Shown: positions 11,066 to 24,112 of the stretch, in pieces
Layout of the letters: each line of letters opens with the position of its first letter
Numbering within the stretch: the first letter of the stretch is position 1
Assembly: GCA_013115135.1 (NCBI GenBank)
Contig: JABANP010000044.1
Location: 124,001-188,000 of the forward strand
DNA: 64,000 nt
Source of the DNA: Perkinsus olseni
Lineage: Eukaryota > Perkinsozoa > Perkinsida > Perkinsidae
Reading direction: 5' to 3'
Program-made: the position numbers and the translations under genes
The notes under the pieces: model-generated
The model's input: only the letters and a program-made list of their open reading frames with translations
What the model was told of the DNA's origin: nothing
Database searches by the model: none

Positions 11066-11977
11066 GGCAGACAAGCAGACGAGCAGAGTTCTTCGAAGTT
11101 TTGATGAATTCAATAGCTGAATCATTCTCAGTACTGCTGACGATGCTGAAAGTGAGGGAAAAGATCAAGAGGGAGTGGAGGATGATGAGTGACATTCATG
11201 CAAGCGTGGCCGTGATAAGCGTGTGATCTTTGTCTTGGATGAATGGTCTCTCTGACCCGTGCTGAGTTGTTCAAGTTCGTCGCCATGACACTCCGTCCTA
11301 TCAATTCGGCCAACCACCGCGGCACTTCCGGAGCAACTCCTCCTGAATACTTCAATCATAACCCTTTCTCCCATAGCTTTCAGGTTTGATAGATATATGG
11401 GAGATATACGAAGTTTATCATACTTTCGAGCAACATAGTGCCGAGGAAGCGTCAAGTGTGAAATGCTTATACAAGTTCACTGCAGTTCATTGCCTTCGTG
11501 TGCCAAGCCTCGACTCGAAAACAAGACATCACAGGATTGGGCTATCTTCTCGACTCAGCGGCTCGATTAAGCAGATATGCAGCAAAATCCATATACAACC
11601 GCCGACCAAGCACGACAGGGCACTATGCCGATATACATCAATGAATCGGACGCTGAACCTGCCCCGGTACATCATATACGCCCTAATTCGTGCGATCATC
11701 GGCGAATGCACAAGCTCCGTACGAAGGTGAGCTTCCTGGATCCTATGTGCCAACTCACTGAACCAACGATGACTTGAAAAATAACGCAACAGGGACGCTC
11801 AGCAGCGCAATTCACGAGACTAACGGATGCTTCGGAGTAAACGAGGTCACTACGGCTGCTTCCGGGTTGTAATACGCTTGCGTTAGAGAAGCAAGCCCAG
11901 ACCAGTAGTGTATTGCAAAACGAAGACACAGCAAACAACAATTAAAAGCAGCAAAGGCTAGTTTATGAGTGCTCAGT
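11066..11977. other. intergenic region between convergent genes
   Basis: Several overlapping open frames occur on both strands, but none shows convincing splice sites, protein-like composition or similarity. It separates the plus-strand gene ending at 11065 from the minus-strand ARF gene ending at 11978. I see no repeat or RNA gene here. Confidence 0.4.
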
Positions 11978-12663
<686 letters not shown>

Positions 12664-13047
12664 GTTGCCTGGGGTATTTACTTAATAACAAATGATACCC
12701 AAAACTTGAAAATCGAAAAACATCAAGCCCGATATGATCCAGCCGATAAACACAAAGCTCAAACAAGCTCTAGATAACGCTGAAAATGCTACTACTGCTT
12801 GGCAAGTTGAAAGCTGCGAGGCCACACTAGTACCCATAGCAGCCACAAATAGTACCTCACCTTCCGTCATCATGACACCGACGTACAAACCAACACTACC
12901 CGAATCATATAGACTAGAGTCACAAGATCTACGGAATCAGCATCAGTAGTATGATGCTAGTAGATAGCATTTGAATCACTGTGACACTGCAGCCCGAAGA
13001 CCTTTCAGTTACCAGCAAAACAAAAGGCTCGCGAATTCGACGGTTCT
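12664..13047. other. spacer between the tandem ARF genes
   Basis: A 384-bp spacer serves as the 5' region of ARF copy 1 and the 3' region of copy 2. The first few bases upstream of the two ATGs match (GTTGCCTGGGGTAT when read on the plus strand), after which they differ. No other feature is evident. Confidence 0.5.
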
Positions 13048-13739
<692 letters not shown>

Positions 13740-14423
13740 GTTGCCTGGGGTATATTGACAAAGTTGAAAGCTGGGAAGAAGCGGGTGGCACAACGCTCTA
13801 TGCACCAGCCTAGCGACCAATTACGATGCGACACAATCTACTTATACCTAGCGAATCTACGGGGAGAACGGAACAAATCAAGGCAATCGGGCGAAAGTAA
13901 GCTTCTAGGACACTTGGAAAGCCCTATCTGACTTCCCTGATATCGCACTGGGCAAGCTGGGGCTCTTATATACCATTGAACGTTCACATGGAGAAGAGGA
14001 GCGGGAGGTGGCCTACGTTCTCCTCCGCGCGCGTTTCACAATAGGAGGCCTAGCGTCTTTGAACACAGCCCATTGAGGAATCTTAAGTTCGTGTAAGATT
14101 GCAAGGCGCAGGGAGGCCAGATACACAAAATGGGATATGGGCGAAGAGACGATATTGAGAATTCTACGCCGAATTAGGCGACCCTGGTTGCCTTGGTACT
14201 CTACCCGTACCCCGAGGTCTTCGACAATTCATCCAGTTCATATCAATATGGCGAATAATTCAACTTGGCGAGGCGCGCCGACACGTATCTTAAGGTCACG
14301 CGTGAAAGATACAAAACACGTCAAGTTGCACTGTGTCGGCGAAACGGCTAAGTTGGAACATCAGCTTCCATATTGTAGCAGTTTCCTAATTTTCGCTCAG
14401 TTTATCATTATATTCTGATTGAC
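13740..14423. promoter_or_regulatory. divergent intergenic region between ARF copy 2 and ISU1
   Basis: 684 bp lies between the ARF ATG (minus) and the ISU1 ATG (plus). It should hold both promoters. I see no recognisable box, repeat or additional gene. Confidence 0.35.
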
Positions 14424-15128
14424 ATGCTCTCCTCTGTTTCTAGCAGTCTCGTAACCCGTGCTCTCCCATCGGCAGCAGTCTCGCTCGGTAGTGTCGCGTC
14501 CGTGAGGTAGGGTGGTTGTGTTTTCATTCGAGGAGGCTTGGCGACTGCCTTGTACTCAGGTTCTATCACGAGAATGTGAGGGAGCACTTCTACCACCCTA
14601 GGAACGTTGGAAAGCTGGACAAGAAGGATCCCAATGTCGGTACTGCTGTTGTTGGTAAGGAGGGCTCGAGTTGGTCAACCACAGCCTTTCGTCAATGATT
14701 TGTGATTCAGGCAAGGCGTCGTGTGGAGATGTCGTCCAACTGCAAGTTCAGATCGAGGACGGCAATGTGAAGGATGCAAAGTTCAAGACTTTCGGCTGCG
14801 GAAGTGCTATCGCTAGCAGCAGCTTGGCTACGGAGATGATCAAGGGTAGTATTATTGTACAAAAGTTATAGTGTTAAGTGTTTGTTCAGGGAAAATCCAA
14901 GGAGGAAGCTGGAAAGCTGAAGAACACCGATATCTCGGGTTATCTCAAACTACCTCCAGTGAAGATTCACTGTTCACTTCTAGTTGAGGAGGTAAGCGAG
15001 CACCAGTGGTCGTCGTGTCAACACTTAGATCCGTTCTCTCTGATCAGGCTGTGCAAAAGGCGCTTGACGACTATGAGCAGAAGCAGGCTAAGCTGGGCAA
15101 CAGTGCTTCTGAAGCGCAACTTGCTTAA
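14424..15128 (+). CDS. ISU1: iron-sulfur cluster scaffold protein, mitochondrial type
   Basis: Five exons: 14424-14506, 14560-14654, 14711-14845, 14890-14991 and 15048-15128. Exon 1 encodes a 28-residue leader rich in S, A, R and V and lacking acidic residues (MLSSVSSSLVTRALPSAAVS), as expected for mitochondrial import. The mature part has FYHENVREHFYHPRNVGKLD, the first cluster cysteine in GKASCGDVV, KFKTFGCGSAIASSSLATE with the second, and LPPVKIHCSLL with the third. The Leu-Pro-Pro-Val-Lys loop that binds the Hsp70 chaperone is intact. Junction 3 (14846-14889) is one base out of phase if spliced strictly GT..AG next to a GGG run. The alternative is a 33-nt intron from gtacaaaa that inserts four residues after KG. 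The identity is not in doubt. Confidence 0.95.
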
Positions 15129-15311
15129 ATAGGATCGTCAGCAAAATGCTGGCATTTGTACACTGTTGCTTTTTTAGTCAATGAGCCTCTTCCTGCTATT
15201 GAGTTCACATACTGTTCTATTTATACAGAAAAGATCGCCACATTTCTACTCGTGTGAGCTGCTGTAGTGCGTGGTGTTTGTCACACGGGAGTAGCAGAGT
15301 GATTCAGTTTT

Positions 15312-18300
15312 ATGGGTTTTCGAGATATTGCCCTCATCTCGGGTCTTGGGGTTTGGTCAGTCGTCGTGTTGCTTCGCGGCCAGTTGGCGGATGCTGCCTT
15401 GTGTATCGATCCCTCTTTTGACGAGCTATTCAGAGGTAATTGTAGACTTATAACGTCTTTGGAATGGTTTGGCCGGATTGGTTAATTTTTTGCTGTCTTC
15501 TCGTTCAGGTCTCAGATCGGCAGTAGTCGTATCCGCGAGCGATTTAGTGCCTGCAGTGGCGACAGCGGCTAAACATAATTTATCCACAACAGACTCCACC
15601 ATGAGGTCCAGTGATGTCTGCAGCTCTGACACAGACGGTCCCTACTGCGGGCCTTTTCGGAGTGCGGCACGGAGTCGGCAGATACTCGAGCTTGTAGTAT
15701 GGGGCATGCTTTCTCAACGGTACCAGCAGTGAACGAGCTCTCTATTATTCCGTGTCATAGGAATCTAGGAGTAGCTTGATCTCGGCGTTCGAGATGTGGG
15801 TCCAATGTGCTCGAGTGATCCATCTTCTTCATGGTAGATATCGAGAGGTGACAGTTCTTCCTTCACGGACAGGAGTAGCATATTTGCTGGCAGTCCCGGC
15901 TTTGACAGTTTCGCTGAGGCTTTGCGAGCAGCCAGTGCGAAGGCGATATCTCGAAGTTTGCCGCCGGATGACACCATCAAGATCGTTAGCGCTGAGCTCG
16001 AGGGCTACGTGCCAGGACGACGGATCGGTACGGAAAGTGATGAAGCCGAGGACTCTGCACTGCAACAGGAGGATGCGAGTCCCGAGGAGGATTTCAAGCT
16101 CTCCGGTGAGGAGGCTCTCCGTCAACCTCTGAGTGCTGCTGTGAAATCGGAGAAGTCGGTTGCACGGGTGTTATTAAGTGGTCACAACGACATCTCATCA
16201 TCGTTGGAGAGGATGGCCGGGCGTGCCGAAGACCGTACCGTAGGGCCGGATGTCAAGTTCGCGAGCGACGACGTCAGGGCTACATTCATAGGACCGTGGT
16301 TCGGTGGAGCCGGCGGCTTGGGCGTTCGCTTGGACGGCGTCGGCCGGATTCACTTTACTCGGCCTGTGGTCATCCGATCGCTCAAGGGGGTTGGTGACAA
16401 ACAAGTATTTGTTTTCGGGAAGCTCGGCGTGTCGGAAAGCTGGAGGAGAATCATTCGGGCCGATCCCTCGCGATTTGAGTGTGATACCGGGGATGTTGTT
16501 TGGGTTAAATGCCGAAGGGATGGACGACGTCGTGTAGCCAAGGTACTATGGCTTGATAGTTCGGCTCCTACGGGGTATAATCGGTGTGGCAGTCTGCTAT
16601 CAGCAGACCTGGGAACTACCGACTGCCACTGAGCACGACTGTTAGTGAATGCTCGTGGAATTCTCTCATTTCGTAGCTGTTGACCCGCGCAGGCCTTTCT
16701 AGACAGAAATTTAGCATTGGCGTGTCACGCACTCATCATATTCCCTGATGCTGTCGCAGGTGATCTTCTCAACGGATCACACTTTAACAGTTAACTGGGC
16801 CGATGGCGACACTTCATATCGCACCATGACTAGGGAGGACTCCGAATGTCAAAAGGTTACAACCGTCTGGAATACGCGGGCTGTCGACGAGGTGATCGAG
16901 CTCAGCCTTAACTCTGGAATTTGAATCGTCATAGTCCGTCAGCTCGTTTTCATAACCTCGTCACAAGCACCATGGCTACTGATAGAGCTGACTGTAGCGG
17001 TATCTACCACTGGGGACGACGAGCCGAGATTGGTGAGTCTCTCTCTTTCATCGTCCAGCTGACGCTTTCATTCTTCAGCTGATTCGTATCACACGGTCAG
17101 GGGTGATTCTGTTGGACAGAATAGCTCCCGGCGCAGACGTCGTTGGGATTGATGATGTCGTGAAGTCTGCTGCCCGCGCATCGCTCTCCGGAGGAACCGT
17201 GGAGACTATAGATGACATAGTACTGGTAGGGAAGCCCGAAGAGATCATCAGGGTGAGTGGCAGCTATTCGCGCCGAAGTAGTCCACGATCACCGGGGAAC
17301 GTTAATACTGAGCGGTTCGCCTAACCCACTGACGTGGACTAGGCGCTTCGTGCCTGTGGTATATCTGTAACTAGTACTCGGTGGTTTGTGCGCGACGAAC
17401 ATTTCACTTGAGCCGTGTTTCCTAGATCGACAGATTTCCTTTCAACTTCCTTGTCCGGCCCAGCTGACTGCGATGAGATGTACTCTTCAGCCTCCCTCTC
17501 GGCCCAGCCTTCGATCGCAAAAAGGTGTGGCGCGTCCCTACTCGTTGCGAGCCACTGTATCCGACAGATCATTCATGGAGCTGTTGAAGTTTGCGAAGGC
17601 CGTTGATAGTGGAAAGTAGTGTGGGCTTGATTTTGCTATACACTACAAACCTCACTATCCTCTTCCAACAACGGCTCCCTGCTGGAACGTTTTGCGGCTC
17701 TTTGAGTGCTGATGACGCCTTTTGGGGACGCTCTATCGTCAGATACGTGGTGTCGACTGATGAATATTCATATCTCAAAAGCGGTTTTGAGACCATTCTT
17801 GCTAGGATGACACTCAGAGGTGACGAGAGCGCTTCCGGTGCCGCGCGTGTCGAACAGTGAGCAGGGTTCTCACGCCCGTCTTTTCAGTCTCTCGTGACTT
17901 CAAGAGACACATTCATTTCGAAGACTTCTTCATCCATGAGTGGGATCGCCCCACGGTCAGCAATGGTGCGCGAAAGTCCGAGTACAACCTCGACATCCTC
18001 ACGGGGAGGTACGATCTTCTACCTCCCAGCTGGGATTTCTGAGCGCCATAGCCTCGACAGATATTACGACTGGTTCACCACGAGCTCACAAACTCACCAC
18101 CCCAATTTTAAAGACGAGTTCCGAATCGTCGGCGAGTACTATTGTGAGCCCAGTGGCCGTGGTACTCCCTTCGAGTTGTTCGATATCGAGCTGGACACTA
18201 ATGTGAACACGGTTCTGGGTACATTTGCATTCGAGCTGCGGGAATCATGGCACAGCTATGAAGTTGGTGGCATTTGGAATGGCGTGAGCCAAACACTCGA

Positions 18301-18819
18301 CCTCGAGCCTATTAATGACCCCAGCCTTTTGATACCGGAGGGACTCGTGGCGGTACCCCTGTCGCTTACCTTCTATGAGGATAATGGCGACTACCTTCAA
18401 GGTGAAGGAAGCATCTCTGCCGGACTAGATCGCTTTGATTGATTCCCCTGACTCTGAAGGAATCCGCTCGTGAGCTATTTTCCATGAAGCGTTCACAGGT
18501 TCAATTGGAGCCCTCGGCTGCGACGCTATCTACGGGAAGCTCGTTCCCCCGGCATCATCGACAAGTTCCGTGTCCGACGCGGAAGCGGAATATTCAAGGG
18601 AGGTCAGAGGTCCTCTAGTTGACATCGCAGAAGAGATCGACGGTCTTCGTACTAACTGGCAGAATAGCTTATTTGGAGAGAAAGCTAGAGGTGAGTGCCT
18701 CGATCGCCTTCCGCATCCATCCGAATCTCCTGGTCAGGTTCCTCGATGCTTCCTGATACCAGTGACACAGTCGTCTCAATTTCATTGTAGGGATTCAGTC
18801 ACCAGCACTGTTACGTTGA
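15312..18819 (+). CDS. predicted secreted or lumenal 761-residue protein with a Tudor-like segment
   Basis: Thirteen exons join in one unbroken frame: 15312-15435, 15509-15719, 15894-16542, 16760-16891, 16943-17032, 17079-17252, 17343-17380, 17508-17615, 17743-17819, 17888-18008, 18061-18401, 18499-18690 and 18791-18819 (2286 nt). The N-terminus (MGFRDIALISGLGVWSVVVL) is a good signal peptide. Around residues 300-350, GDVVWVKCRR followed by TLTVNWADGDTSYRTM has the look of a Tudor/SH3-like barrel strand pattern; this is resemblance only. Later parts read SFMELLKFAKAV, FFIHEWDRP, GEYYCEPSGRG and LTFYEDNGDYLQG. Internal stops are all confined to the proposed introns, which supports the model. 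The gtaccagc donor of exon 2 and the choice at exons 7-8 are the weakest points. No family recognised. Confidence 0.7.
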
Positions 18820-18876
18820 CTTCATGCTGTATCTCCTAAAGCATTATCGTATTCATTGACCTCTGACGCAGCCTTG

Positions 18877-18943
18877 TTGACGTCGCAACGATCGTTCGGT
18901 TGCTGAGTTTTGACGTCGCAACGATCGTTCGGTTGCTGAGTTT
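18877..18943. repeat. 33-bp unit, two tandem copies
   Basis: TGACGTCGCAACGATCGTTC plus GGTTGCTGAGTTT occurs twice in direct succession just past the 3' end of the 761-residue-protein gene. The unit contains the palindrome AACGATCGTT. Two copies only, so it could be an ordinary local duplication. Confidence 0.7.
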
Positions 18944-20222
18944 CATAGTAGCGTAACATGGCACACATTCCAATATTTTCTCTCAAGAGAAATCTTTGAA
19001 TAACACCGCAAATTATGACGACCCAACAGACGGAATAGATTGGGTTGGGCCTGTGAGCAATGGGAGGCACAGTGCAGAGCACTGCATTGTGTCGCATACA
19101 ATAGCCGCATAACGAGCAACTGGTGTCGACAAGGCGGCATACGCCGAACGTGTACAGACCGCGATCCGTAGGCCAACCTCGCACGAAGCTGAATAGGCAA
19201 GCTTTCGAAAAACCTGAAACTGAAACCCTGCAGGGTGCCCAGAAACTCGGAATGTTATAGAAGGCTAAGCTGTCATTCACATCAAAGTGAGCCCAAAACT
19301 AGTCGTTCAGAGTGTTCAACGTGTCTGAGAGAGCTTGCAATGGAACTCCTCGTCGCCTGTGGATTGTCGCGCCTCATGTTGTGAGCCAGTATTGTTGCTC
19401 GGAGCAACTTGCTCCTGGTAGCTCTCATAGTCAACCCAATAGTTAAGTGATGTAGCTTGTGGTATTGGTGATAACAACGGGTTCAACAGGAGGTATTGTA
19501 CCAATCTATCTTGCACTTGCGTGCTACTGCTATTATAAAATTCTGAAGAATCACAAGGCTACAAGTTGGCACCATACTTAGTCTGCGTAAATGTTACTCA
19601 TTATTCGCCTATCGACTTGTGCAAACGTGGGTAGCTCTCCAGAGAGTAAGCTCAGAAGGAAAGGTAGTTGAGCTTTACACTCCTTCTCGCCTTGCATTGA
19701 CTTTGAGCAACAGCGGAGAGGCAACAGTAAAGCAAAGCTCCCAAACCAAATCTCAAAAAACCTTAACGTATGCGTGCAAATGTCTCCTAAAACAGCGCAA
19801 CTAGAATCAACCGTGCAAAGGTAGGCATTCTTAGTCGCTTTGGGTAGTGAGTGGAGAAGTTACGCTCGCGCTGGTGTACTCAGACTCTAAGTCTCAGCGT
19901 GACCTCGCATGAACAGGCACAATGCTTAACTAAGCCCGTAACACTTGTGTGAGCGTGGTGGTGTATCTGCGTGCAGGTGAAATAACGTGCGGGCGCTGTT
20001 CGCTTAGTGTTGCTGGCTCAGTACTGTTGAGTCAACAGTGTGAACTGTGAACTATTCGTGAGGCGTGCTACTTGAAGAGGGCGCTCCATCTCGCTCATCG
20101 CTTGAATCCGTAGCCGAAGTCCCAATGACATCCTTCTCAAAGCATCGGGGCCCTACTAGCCAGTGAGTGTGGGCTCGCTCAATAGTAATGACAGATTTCA
20201 GTAGCCACTTTTCTCAGTGGAG
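18944..20222. other. long intergenic stretch upstream of chitinase 1
   Basis: About 1.3 kb with no frame that I can support as an exon; open frames here are short, Cys-rich by chance and lack splice signals. It should contain the promoter and 5' leader of the chitinase at 20223. No RNA gene or repeat seen. Confidence 0.4.
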
Positions 20223-21113
20223 ATGTCGATCGCATCCTTCTGCATCACTTCTGTCTTCTTGCAGATCGTGTTCTTCCACAGTATCCTGATAGGCAACGGA
20301 TTTGTCGCCGGTGATACTGCCAACGTCCAACGCATCAAGAGAATCTTCACCCCGGACGACTTCGAGAAACTGTTCCCCAGAGCTAACGGTTACCAGGTGC
20401 CGCCACATCCAGGGCCAAAACCTTTCAACTACGCCAATTTCCTCGCTGCTGCTGCCAAGTTCGAAAAGTTTTGTGACGAGGCTGCTGGAGGATTAGACCC
20501 GGACACAGCATGCAGGAAGGAACTCTCCGTGAGCTTCGCTCATTTCACTCAAGAAACCGGTGAGAATGCTCGATGGGACTCGGTCCCTCAGTGGCGTCAG
20601 GGCCTCTACTTCATCAGCGAGCTTGGATGCAACAACTCATTGGCCGCATGCTCTTATTGCTCACCCAGCACTGAATACCCGTGTGTACCTGGTGAAGGAT
20701 ACTTCGGTAGAGGTGCTCTGCAGCTGTCTTGGAACTTCAACTACGGCCCGTTCTCCGAGGCTATTTATGGAGATAAGTCCAAGCTCTTGGGCGATCCAGA
20801 TTCCCTTCTGACCGCCGAGAATGGTGTACTCGCCTTTGCCAGCGCTATATGGTTCTTGATGACCCCGCAGATGCCCAAGCCTGCTATACACGACATCGTC
20901 GTTGGTAAATGGCAGCCTACAGCTGCCGATAAGGCTGGTGGGCGCTACCCTGGATTTGGGGTGACTACTCTCATCATCAACGGCGGACTGGAATGCAGTG
21001 AAACACCTGATCAGCGCGCACTCAACCGCATCGCATACTATAAGAACTTCACAGCTCACTTCAACGTAGCTCCCGGTGGTTATCTGTCCTGTAGTGGCAT
21101 GAAGCCCTTCTAA
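20223..21113 (+). CDS. secreted GH19 chitinase, copy 1
   Basis: An intronless frame of 296 codons from the ATG at 20223 (a GTG six bases upstream is in frame but unlikely as a start). A hydrophobic signal peptide is followed by a short pro-segment with the dibasic RIKR, a likely kexin/furin-type cleavage site. The GH19 lysozyme-like core follows. AHFTQETGE carries the catalytic acid Glu, and [10 protein letters not shown] carries the second Glu. [33 protein letters not shown] and [14 protein letters not shown] are all family signatures, and the disulfide cysteines are present. GH19 enzymes hydrolyse chitin by an inverting mechanism. For a parasite of invertebrates or a protist with a chitinous stage, this would act outside the cell. 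No chitin-binding domain is attached. Confidence 0.95.
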   Translation: MSIASFCITSVFLQIVFFHSILIGNGFVAGDTANVQRIKRIFTPDDFEKLFPRANGYQVPPHPGPKPFNYANFLAAAAKFEKFCDEAAGGLDPDTACRKELSVSFAHFTQETGENARWDSVPQWRQGLYFISELGCNNSLAACSYCSPSTEYPCVPGEGYFGRGALQLSWNFNYGPFSEAIYGDKSKLLGDPDSLLTAENGVLAFASAIWFLMTPQMPKPAIHDIVVGKWQPTAADKAGGRYPGFGVTTLIINGGLECSETPDQRALNRIAYYKNFTAHFNVAPGGYLSCSGMKPF

Positions 21114-22199
21114 CTATGTGTGACTCGCCGACTAGAATGCCTGAACGCTCTGTTTCACTTTCGAAGGCCTTGCCGCCTTCTTCGGCTTTCGTCCCAGTAG
21201 TATTGGGCTATCATATACAGTGATATCCTTTCCCGATGGATGTCACCGTGAGTTATTCACATTTGATTTCAGGATTTGTTCTCGCTCATCTCCGGTAAGC
21301 GGCTCCCACCGATAATTGTAGATACCGGGGACATCAGGGGATGATTCCTTTCCTTGATTACAAGCGGCCTTTAGTCTCGCGAGACGCTGCACTGCACATT
21401 TTTCTTCTTGTTCTGGCTATTCGCAGGACGAAATTAGAATAGCCGGATTGGTGTAACTTGTAGTCGCCAAGAGTTTATCTACCGGTATCGCTTCTTGAGT
21501 ATCGTCAGTTCCATATCCGGCATCGCCGCTGGTGGTGCAGCAGTACGGGAGTAACAGATCTGCGCCCTTTCATACCTAACTGAAATTGACATAGCTGCAT
21601 AATGGGAAGCGGCGTTCGACGCTCATGGCCCACGTTCGGTATGGAACACGCAAACAACGTGAAACTCGCTCAAGTACTTTCGAACCGTCCCAGTTTTGCG
21701 TAGCTAACAAGTATCGACTCGCTAGCTGCACGCAGACGCTGGCATCGGACAATGCCCCTTGCAGGGAATCACCAAAGGAATAATCATCGCAACCTGAGCG
21801 ACCCGGGGGTGCACGCCCAAATCCTAGGTTCTCGTTTTGGTCTCATGAGGTCATGATCTACACTGTGTAGGCGTCGCCTAACCACGGCTCGACTGAGTCG
21901 AGTGGACTTCGATTCATGTACCCCCTAGTATCGAGAGCAAAGAACTATGATGCGTGTTTTCTGACGAACGAAAAGCACGCGGCACTGTTCTACGTCGGAC
22001 CCGATAGGCCAGCTCTGGTGGAGCGGAGAATCCCAGCGAACTGTCCGTGCGACGTGACGCGAAAAGAAGCCGAGCGCGTCACCGTGAGTGATGTCTCGTT
22101 TCGGAGTTGCTTTCTCGCTCCTTCCTTGTTATCCTGGTATAACATCGTCGGCCGAACCATTCAGGATACTGACCCTTACAGCCGATCTTTTTACTAAAC
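21114..22199. other. spacer between the two chitinase genes
   Basis: 1.1 kb with no supported gene. It holds the terminator of copy 1 and the promoter of copy 2. Short frames on both strands lack splice sites and family features. An imperfect palindrome (ACGGCTCGACTGAGTCGAGT) lies near 21890. Confidence 0.4.
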
Positions 22200-23075
22200 A
22201 TGTCTATCACCTTCTGCAGCAGTTCTCCCGTGTTGCTGCATTACGTACTCGGTCTCGGGATCCTGATAGCCTGCCAAGTTGTCGCCGTGGACCCTCCCAA
22301 CGTCGAGCGCATCAAGAGAGTATTTCCTCAGGATGACTTCCATAAACTGTTCCCTCACGCCAACGGTGGAACGGGGCTGGGACCGTATACGTACGCTAAC
22401 TTCCTCGCTGCTGCTGCTAAGTTCGAAAAGTTCTGTGACGAAGCTGCTGGAGGATTAGACCTGGACACAGCATGCAGGATGGAGCTCTCTGTGAGCTTCG
22501 CTCATTTCACTCAAGAGACCGGGGAGAATAACGGATGGGGGCCGGTACCTCGATGGAGTCAAGGCCTCTACTTCACCAGCGAGCTCGGTTGCTCTGATGC
22601 GCTCGCCGCATGCTCTTATTGCTCACCCAGCACTGAATACCCGTGTGTAGCTGGTAAGGGATACTTTGGCAGAGGTGCTCTGCAGCTGTCTTGGAACTTC
22701 AACTACGGCCCGTTCTCCGAGGCTATTTATGGAGATAAGTCCAAGCTCTTGGACGATCCAGATTCCCTTCTGACCGCCGAGAATGGTGTACTCGCCTTCG
22801 CCAGCGCTATATGGTTCTTGATGACCCCGCAGATGCCCAAGCCTGCTATACACGACATCGTCGTTGGTAAATGGCAGCCTACAGCTGCCGATAAGGCTGA
22901 TGGGCGCTACCCTGGGTTCGGAGTTACTACTCTCATCATCAACGGCGGATTGGAGTGCTATAGTCCTACTGATCCCAGAGCTGTAAATCGCATCGATTTT
23001 TATAAGAACTTCAGTAACCACTTCCATGTGGCGCCGGGAAACCATCTTTCATGCGGCGGGATGCAGGCATTTTAG
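22200..23075 (+). CDS. secreted GH19 chitinase, copy 2
   Basis: An intronless frame of 291 codons, with the same layout as copy 1: a signal peptide with a strong hydrophobic core ([18 protein letters not shown]), a pro-segment with RIKR, and a GH19 core. Both catalytic Glu positions (HFTQETGE and YFTSELGC), the [16 protein letters not shown] block and [11 protein letters not shown] are kept. From about 22620 to 22915 the DNA is almost base-identical to copy 1 (20640-20955), while the signal peptide, the N-terminal region and the C-terminal 30 codons have diverged. That pattern points to gene conversion within the core. The stop is 14 bp from the stop of a gene on the opposite strand. Confidence 0.95.
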   Translation: MSITFCSSSPVLLHYVLGLGILIACQVVAVDPPNVERIKRVFPQDDFHKLFPHANGGTGLGPYTYANFLAAAAKFEKFCDEAAGGLDLDTACRMELSVSFAHFTQETGENNGWGPVPRWSQGLYFTSELGCSDALAACSYCSPSTEYPCVAGKGYFGRGALQLSWNFNYGPFSEAIYGDKSKLLDDPDSLLTAENGVLAFASAIWFLMTPQMPKPAIHDIVVGKWQPTAADKADGRYPGFGVTTLIINGGLECYSPTDPRAVNRIDFYKNFSNHFHVAPGNHLSCGGMQAF

Positions 23076-23089
23076 CGTAGACCCGAGCC

Positions 23090-23797
23090 TCATATATATA
23101 TCTCTGCCTTCGTCAGTTTTTCCTTCATTCTACCTAATTCTGATGCAATAGCAACGAGGACTGATACGTCCGAAGTCTCATATAGCGCGTGGACGATTCC
23201 TACAAGGTCGTAGGTCTCGTCCGATCCCAACGCGTCTTTCCAGTCTTTCCAAGTTTCCAACCTCCACGATGTTTTTGCAGTTCCAGTGTCAATCAATCAT
23301 GATATTTGAGGTATACCGGCAGCGGTTATGAATTGTCTCTCGGTCGCCCACCCTTGTTTCGCTGTATCGGCTCAGCCGATCAGGCTGCACTCTGCTTGCT
23401 CAAAGAGTCGGAAAGAAGTCCTGCTGAACCCTCCCTCCATTTGAACACGATGACGATCCTACGTTTCTGCGCTTCTGAGAACGGGGTTACGGTGGTTTCG
23501 GTAGGGAGCTGGTCGTTCACTAAGCCAGTGATGGGGCGCATGGGTTCGAAGTATTCAGCGGTTCTACGGTATTCAATAGTTCTATCAGTTGCAATATATA
23601 TTATACTCAGACGAGTATACCGGACATATGATTCTGTATTGTTCAATCATCGTGCGCAGCCATTGAGGTGTCTCGCTTTCAGCTCGACGAAACACTCCTT
23701 GGCTGATGTCTCCCGTGAGTGTCAACACAACCTTCAGTGAGTTACTCCCACGATGGGATGTGACAAAAGGGTTGCTCCTCCGGTTCATATTCGTCAC
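23090..23797 (-). CDS. unrecognised minus-strand gene, about three exons
   Basis: Three protein-like segments lie in order on the minus strand: one ending WLRTMIEQYRIICP (about 23630), one with RRTAEYFEPMRPITG and KRRIVIVFKWREGSAG (23400-23610), and a last one with WRLETWKDWKDALGSDE and ASELGRMKEKLTKAEIYI, ending in TAG at 23090. Composition and lack of stops support coding; the two introns between them are not resolved (the first appears to be gtatactc to ctgatag, one base out of phase). Soluble, charged protein; no family recognised. It converges with chitinase 2 with only 14 bp between the stops. Confidence 0.4.
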
Positions 23798-24112
23798 CCA
23801 GATCCGCTGGGCACAAGCAGAAGTTCACTCCCTCACATCCAATCCCTAACATAGGGAAAGTTCTAGGAAACTGATTGTGAGCAAGGCGCGAGATAGGATT
23901 CGCTCTAAATTCACAGTCCAGCTTCAGAAAGGAATGCGCTAACCGGCAAGGCTAATCGTGGCGTTTCGCCGACTCCAGACCGTTCGCGCATCCGTGATGT
24001 TATGACCGGACAGCCATGAACAAAACAGCGGAGATCGATAGAGGCTTCATTCATGATCACACAACAGAACCATGCTTCATGAATCGGGGCGGTTCGGTTG
24101 GGCTGCAGTGAG

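Noticed and set aside
18822..19280. A 152-codon minus-strand frame containing TQQPNDRCDV repeats
   Set aside because: The repeats are only the translation of a two-copy DNA repeat. The frame overlaps the end of the 761-residue gene and lacks splice or family support.
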